Assembly: GCA_030549495.1 (NCBI GenBank)
Contig: JAUIRK010000898.1
Coordinates: forward strand, 1,550,001-1,614,000
Source: Nectonema munidae
Taxonomy: Eukaryota > Nematomorpha > Nectonematoida > Nectonematidae
Direction of reading: 5' to 3'
DNA: 64,000 nucleotides
The notes under the pieces were generated by a model. That model did not search any database, had not been told where the DNA came from, and was given only the letters and a program-made list of their open reading frames with translations. Made by a program: the position numbers and the translations under genes. Below, piece by piece: positions 57,466 through 64,000 of the stretch (the stretch's first letter is position 1; every line of letters begins with the position of its first letter).

Positions 57466-58495
57466 CTATTCAAAAACCTTATAAAAGAAATTTGTTTCTA
57501 CATTTTTTCATTATCCACAACCTTAAGGCTCACTCTTAAAAGCGACAGTCTTAAATTTATTAATTTATGTTTCTAAGCTTCCTATCAATAGCCTCAAATT
57601 TTTTATTTCTTTCAAACTTCGGTTGTGGTAGGTTTTGACACTCCTGCTAAATTCAACACAGCGGGATTCTATTTTACATTGATAATTCTAAAAATGCAAT
57701 ATATATTGGAAATTGATGTTTAATATGTATTACTGTATAATATAAAGTGAATGAGGTATCTTGTTATTTTTAAATAGAATTAGAACTTTACTGATTTATA
57801 ATAATATGTATAATGAAGTAATGATATAAAATAGAGGGAGGCATTATTCAATTATCAAAATATAAAAATTAAAATAATTAATTATCAAATTTCAGACTTT
57901 AACAAAATAATGAATATGACCGTGAATTGATCAAAATAATAAAACAACCATAAATTTGCCTCCATTCATAAAAAATCAAAAATTAAACCCTCAAAACTTC
58001 TTTTTATCAGTAAATGATAATGGAAGCACTTTTATGACAGTTTATTGTTTTAAGTCCGAGTTTTATAGATGCTTCAGAGTGGAGTCAGATGTTTAATCCT
58101 TCGACACCGCCCGAGCTCAATAGTCAGTTTACGCAAAAATTCACTTGTAAAGCTATGCGGGTAGATGTGGGTGAATAATTAATTTGCCAGACCTGCGGGT
58201 ACCCACTTATTTTTTTCGGGTTTGAATGGTTGTGGGTACAAAAGTTTTGCCACTTCAGGACTCTACCTTCAGCTATCTTTTTAAAGATGCTTAGTTCTAA
58301 ATTTTCTCATTTTTTCTTTATCTGATCCTTTATGTGCCTCTATCTTTCGTTATTGTTGCGATCTTATAATAATACATTTAATTTGTTTGCAATTTCTTTT
58401 TTCAGACTTTCAGTATTACATATTTTTTGTTTCTAATAACTACAAATAATTAAACAAAGAAAAATGCTGGCACTTAAAATTTGGTTTTGTTTTAG
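57466..58495. other. No gene seen
   Basis: AT-rich. A patch at 58140-58250 has repeated GCGGGT/GGGTAC motifs that could be a hAT terminus, but no matching end was found. Confidence 0.4.
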
Positions 58496-58499
58496 CATC

Positions 58500-59240
58500 A
58501 CATAGTCATCATCAACCGATGTGTCTAATATGTGAAAAAAATTTCGAACAAAGCTATGAAACATAGGCTTCTAGAACAATCTATGAAAATTCACCCTGAT
58601 AAATCACTTCATGAAAAGCTTCAATAAAGAGAAAATATAGTAAACATGGTTGTTGTTGGAATTTCATAACAAACAACCGATGGTTTGAAAGCTTCATACC
58701 GGATATCCTCCTGATTGCTAATCTGGTAAGCCTCACACAATTCGAGAAGAACTTATTATGCCCGCAGTGAAAGAAGTATTTCAAACTGTTTTACACAAAA
58801 CACCTGATCAAATCATAAAGTTCATTTCCCTCAGTGATTGTTCTGTTAAGAGAAGGATAGATGAAATGGCAAAAAACCTTGAAGAAACGTTCTCTCAAAA
58901 ATATAGAGTTTGACCTACAGTAGACGAGTCTACTTTGCCTCGTAATGAATCTTTGCTTCTTTTTTATGTTGGTTTCATTAAAGATGAAAACTTAGTTCAA
59001 AAGCTATAATTTGCAAAACATTTGGAAACTGGCACAAAAGGAGAATCAATTTTTCATGTTTTAAAAACTTTCTTGGAAGACCTATTTTCTAATATTCTTA
59101 CATGTGCAACAGATGGCGCTCCGTCAATGATAGGTTGTCATCGTGGATTTATTAGTTTTCTCAAAAAAGCTGCACCTCATGTTCTAACGTTTCATTGCAT
59201 ACCTTTCTCAATTCACATATTTGTACTATATAAACAATAA
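58500..59240 (+). pseudogene. hAT transposase, ZBED5/SCAND3-like, decayed
   Basis: A BED-finger remnant (QPMCLICEK) is followed by ASYEISLLI-like and GKPHTIGEELILPAVKEVF-like segments, RRIDEMAKNLEETF, DESTLPRNESLLLFYVGFIK, and CATDGAPSMIGCHRGFISFL. These are the successive blocks of the ZBED5/SCAND3-type hAT transposase, including the CATDGAPAM signature. Stops and shifts interrupt it and the C-terminal half is missing. Confidence 0.85.
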
Positions 59241-62200
59241 ATAACGATTGTCAGAAAAAACTTCACGTATGATTTTTAGGGGAAAATTTTAATTGTGGTT
59301 TTCAATCAAAAACGAATTCTTTGATTCGAGTTTTTTTTTGAGAAAATTGATATTTTTTTAGAATTTGATTTTTTTCCTAAATGTCAAACTCGGTTGATAA
59401 TTCTACACATTCTTGCCCCCTAATTTTGAAAATGAAGTCCTGAAATGAACTGAGCATCATAATGAAAAAAAAAAATAATTTTATTTAAAATATGTTTATG
59501 AGATAATTTTTAAGAATACAAAACTAGCTTGGCACTAAAGAGAGTGTCTGTGGATTTATTTTTCAATCTAGCAATTATGAATATAACTATTTTTAAAGTT
59601 GGAGTGGCAATAATTACTACGACTCCGACTCAACCAACCTACTTCTCCAAACGTGAGACTCCACCCACCCTGACTCCACAACTCTTTTCAATAGGTTTAA
59701 TTATATACCCTTTTTTGCTTAAATTTCTATATAATGGTGTTTTCATCTGATCTTATCACAAATTAAGTTGAAATAATCACTTCAAATAAGAAAAAAGCTT
59801 CAAAAATGTTCATTTGACATGCGTATCCTGAAGGCAGAATTTTTGAAGGATAGCACTTTGATGTGATTGGCTTGCCTTGTATGCTAACGTTAATCAAATT
59901 CTTTACCCGCATTCATCCTAATATAGCATATATCTTACAATATACATGCATATATAAATTTAACCCTGTACGGAGACAAAATAAAATTTCTCATAGTTCA
60001 TTATTTGCTGAAAGGAAGTGATGAAAGAGTGTAGAAAGTATTATCAAATAATGACGTACCAAGTTCTCATTTACGACGGTTCTTATTAATGACGTTTCTT
60101 CATGATTTTTATGAAGTCTCGTTTGTTTCGTATACGCACATGGCAACACCCAGTGCTGCAAAAATACAACACATTTTAATCACTCAAATTTTTACGATTA
60201 GATATTTTACATCATTAATAAAAAATGAGTTTTTACAAACTTTCATCATCAACTATATCTGATTATAATTTTTTGAAACACGATGATATTTCTGTAGCAA
60301 AGTAATATTTATATAACACTTAAAAAACAAATTTTAGTCTATAAGACATTAAACTTGAACAACTTTTTGACCTTGATTTTTTTGAAGATATTTTAGTCAT
60401 TAAATCATTTTTAACATACTCAATTTTCACGTTTTAAATAATTTTTTCTAGTTTGGGTTTTCTGTTTGCTAATTGCACTACCAATTTCGGCATGACGAGA
60501 TGGCGAATGTCTAGCGCTTAAAATAAAAGCGCTTTGTTTATGTAAAAACGATATTAGAATTTATCAATATTATCCTCTAAAATAACGATGTAAATGATAA
60601 CAAAGTTAAAATAAGTTGACCGAGAGTACGTTGAAAAATGCTTTAAAAACTCATGTACATTTATATAAAATTAGCTATAGAAGTTAATAATATTTTTTTA
60701 TTAGAATTAAACTTATGGTAGAAAATTATTATCTACCGTTTCGAAAAAACTAGAAATATTCAAAATCGAGGGTGGGGATGAGGGTCAAATGACCTATTTG
60801 CAACCCGTAGCTCACGCCAATGCAAATAAAATAGAGAACGCTCAGATTTTTTTATTATAATATTTGAAATTAGCATAATTATGGATTCTTTGATATTTAA
60901 AAGGTTTGAATGGGAAGTTAATTTAAGCGTATTACGAAAGGTGGTAGATTAGCTGTGAATAAAAATAATTACAAGCATCGATTGAATTTTATCAAAATTC
61001 CGGCTTTCATATTACATATATGATCAAAAAGAGGAAGGAATTCCCTTGACATAATGGATCCTCATACTGTGAAAAAGTTAATTGTTAATTGAAATTTCAT
61101 TCCAATTTGCATCACGCGGTTTTTTCATGAACATAAAATAAAAAAGACAGAGATAAAGAAGAAAAATATTACTGCCACAAAAAGTATATAAGAAGGATAA
61201 ACAAGTGATCAAACACTCAATTATTTAAAGATATGGCTTCATTCAAATCAGAATATTAAAGCCAAAAATGAATTCTTTCAATTTCATGGACTCCCTATCG
61301 TGCCTGGATCTTTATCCTTAAAACTTTATTAAAAAGCGACATATGGGTCTATGTGCATCGGTGGTTTAAAGTTAAATTACATGTGTTCCATTTTTGGTCT
61401 TGATTCCTGCAGTTCAATTTCCCAAAGAGTGTTAACTAGACCTTAAACTAACCGTTATACGGCCCCTTCCCAATTGAGGCTAGCAATGCATTTTCCCAAT
61501 TCAGTTTTCAAAAGATTTTTAAATTTGAGAAATAGATTTTCCAGTTAATTAGATAAAATAGTTTTTTCTTTGTTGCTTTAAAAATTAAGCTAGGTAAAAG
61601 ACTAAGTCTTAAAATTAAAAAATCCTAGTCCGTTTACTCTTCATTCTCCAATCAAAAATTTCTGGCTTACACACTGATGTATCTGTATATGTGGGTAACA
61701 GAAGCTGTGGGTCCAACTCTGGCTCTAGAAGAATTGTTTTCAAACTTCGGCTCCATATGTTATCAATTTATTTGGTATCACTTCCATGAAACATCAGACC
61801 CAATGCGGCTTCATAGAATTCTTACTTTTCAATTATTTAATACAAAACATTAAGCTAAATTTAAAATCAAATAAAAATACAGTGAATATAAAACAAAGTG
61901 GAAATTAAACCCAGATGGGAAAAAATTTAATTAAAATGAATTTGTTTTCAGGAACAAAATCGCCTTTACCAAATTTTTGATTGAAGCTCGCAGGTGAGAA
62001 TGAATAATAAGAAGAGCCGAAAACAATCTGTCCAATCTACTAACTTGAGTCGGGGGCGATCCAGTTACTGCATGCAGGACAACGTGGTATAGCCTACAAG
62101 ACATTCTCATTCAACTTAGATGACCTATCTATTTGATCTATTTCAATCAAAGCATATAAGGTGAGTTTAAATTTAGAAAGCTCTGATTTATAATTTCTAC

Positions 62201-64000
62201 TTTCTATCTCTATTCTGCTGCGCTTGTTTCCAATATAAAGATTTTATAATTCATAAGTGCCTTGCACTCATTTATGTAGCGTGTGATGATTTACACTTCA
62301 TTTGTAATTGAGGTCATTTAAATCTCATAAAAGTCGATCAAATAGTCCAGATGAGAATCGATTTTTCTAAAAAGATGTTCATAAATTTTCGGCAATGGAG
62401 AATATTTTTTATAATAATGTAACAAATTTGTGTGTATATGAATATACAAATTGTTTGTTTTATGAAATAATTTATTTGTAAGTCGAATAACTTAACCAAT
62501 AATTAACTTTTAAAATCAATTAGTTTGTGATTAGTTCTTAATAGCTTTCTTCATTACTTAGTTAGCTAAGTCAATTAAATAGTTTGTAATTATTTCTTTT
62601 TTGTTCTATTACTTGATTAGTTTTATTTCTATTTTAGTTTGATTGAGTTAAAATTAGTCTATCGCTAGTTAATTATTTAAATAAACTGTATATAATATTG
62701 TCAATTTTAGGTATATTTGTTTCTTTATTAATTAAAATTTGTTAATTGCTTATTCAAATAGTTGATGAAGAAGTAACTTTTCAAATTTTATGCCATGTTT
62801 TCGCTGGTTAATTACCATTGTTGCTAAGTTAATGAGAGATGTGATATTGAGAGGTGCCAAATATTAATTAGAAATTGGTTAGCAGCTGCAGCCATTGAAA
62901 TTCTAGTAGATCTCTCTCCACTCATATGAAAAGTAGCTTGGCTCCGCAACAAAAAGTCCCGGTAAAAATCAATTTTTAAATGCATTTTTTATTAGGAAAC
63001 TCAAAAATTAAAGTATTTTGTTTTTCTACATGAATTCCTCATTTTATGATTTATGAGTTGGGTGCAATAATTGACGCTTAATTTTAAAAACGAGGCTAAG
63101 ATTACGCAATTAAACGTTATATGAAGTGAGCATCATCTGACTTAGGGAATCGCTTTAGAAGTAAATTCAATCATTTAAAACTATTTAGTTGAAAAAACGA
63201 AACTATGTATAACTAAGTTTGCACATTAATTTTTGGAATTTAATCTTTGTCCAAAAATGTTGTTTATTTAAAAGATTGGAAAATTTTTATAAATTTGAAA
63301 AACACGCAGTTAACTGATATTGTTATTAGCTTAGCGCTATTGAGGAATTTCATGGTCTCTCACTTTTGAAAAATGGCTCCTTCGATAAACCCTGAATGTA
63401 AAGTACTTTCTTTAAATAAAGATTGCGTTGTATCTAGAGACTGCTTGGGCAAATTTTTTCTGTGGTCGATAAATTAAAAATTGTTCATGGCAGCGAAGAC
63501 TATGTTGAAAAGCTATGCCGATAGTTGTGATCATGAATAAATTCTTCCATTCATAATTGTGAGTTGCATTTGCCATAATTCATGCCTTTAATTTTCTTCT
63601 ATTTCTAATTATGGTGTCCATTTGTGTCGTCTTTTCTCTGCTTGGTTTTGTTATTCCGCGTGTAACATAAGGGGATTTTATTGATTTTATTACACATTCT
63701 ATATTCATGTCAGTGATATGATATGTGAAAAAATGAATCGTTGTTATATGTCGTATTTTGCAAGCTTTGATGTGCAATTAAAACAGTTTCCGATAAAATG
63801 AAATATGAGCCATTAAATGCTTTAATTTTTATTTTCATTGCTTCTAATGCCAGCATTCTATCTCTCTTTCCTAGATTCTAATTCTTCTTCGTTTTCCATT
63901 TTCTATGGGGTCGATGTTTTTGATTTTCTTTCTCCTTTCTTGTCTATCCTAGACATCATTTCCATCAAGGTCTTTAGCTTTGAAATCCTTTCTTAAACAA
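59241..64000. other. No gene seen
   Basis: AT-rich, low complexity in places. The few short open frames (59529-59750, 63580-63777) show no similarity I recognise. No RNA gene identified. Confidence 0.5.

Noticed and set aside
58140..58255. GCGGGT-rich patch resembling a hAT MITE end
   Set aside because: No matching inverted end or target duplication found.
59241..64000. Hidden exons in the final 4.7 kb
   Set aside because: Scanned for conserved motifs and splice-bounded open stretches; nothing convincing.

Overview
The window is AT-rich eukaryotic DNA, very probably from an arthropod. Genes are split by spliceosomal introns of two kinds (about 51-59 bp, or kilobases long), and there is heavy transposon debris and a DNA copy of an RNA-virus polymerase gene. 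A crustacean such as a parasitic copepod would fit, but that is inference; nothing here fixes the species.

Two conserved host genes are clear. (1) A pecanex-family multipass membrane protein gene lies on the plus strand from before 1836 to 22522. I assembled 15 exons (about 1,020 codons, 5' end missing) whose splice phases agree at every junction. (2) A complete intronless INTS11 gene, the endonuclease subunit of the Integrator complex, lies on the minus strand at 33035-34855.

The most striking object is in the 6.7-kb intron between pecanex exons 7 and 8 (10-16.6 kb). It is an antisense, decayed endogenous copy of the large polymerase (L) gene of a non-segmented negative-strand RNA virus (order Mononegavirales, rhabdovirus-like). 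It starts at the natural N-terminus of L and stops after the capping-domain HR motif. Two head-to-head piggyBac-type MITEs sharing one TTAA lie next to it.

From 23 kb onward, INTS11 aside, recognisable content is mobile DNA. In order: a broken piggyBac (23.3-26.7 kb) with a tRNA-like insert; a dead ORF of an unassigned arthropod repeat family (26.8-28.3 kb); a MULE with ~180-bp terminal inverted repeats (29.5-32.3 kb); a non-LTR tail (35.4 kb); a hAT relic (37.1-37.9 kb); a long-armed foldback element (38.8-39.1 kb); an almost intact OTU-domain/MULE transposase (39.4-42.0 kb); a 150-bp tandem repeat (45.9-46.4 kb); a non-LTR retrotransposon (47.2-53.8 kb) interrupted by a hAT deletion derivative with an exact 8-bp target duplication; a hAT MITE (54.0-54.3 kb); a reverse-transcriptase relic (54.6-55.0 kb); a 538-bp Merlin-type element with TIRs and an 8-bp duplication (56.9-57.5 kb); and a BED-finger hAT relic (58.5-59.2 kb). 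I see no gene in 59.3-64.0 kb.
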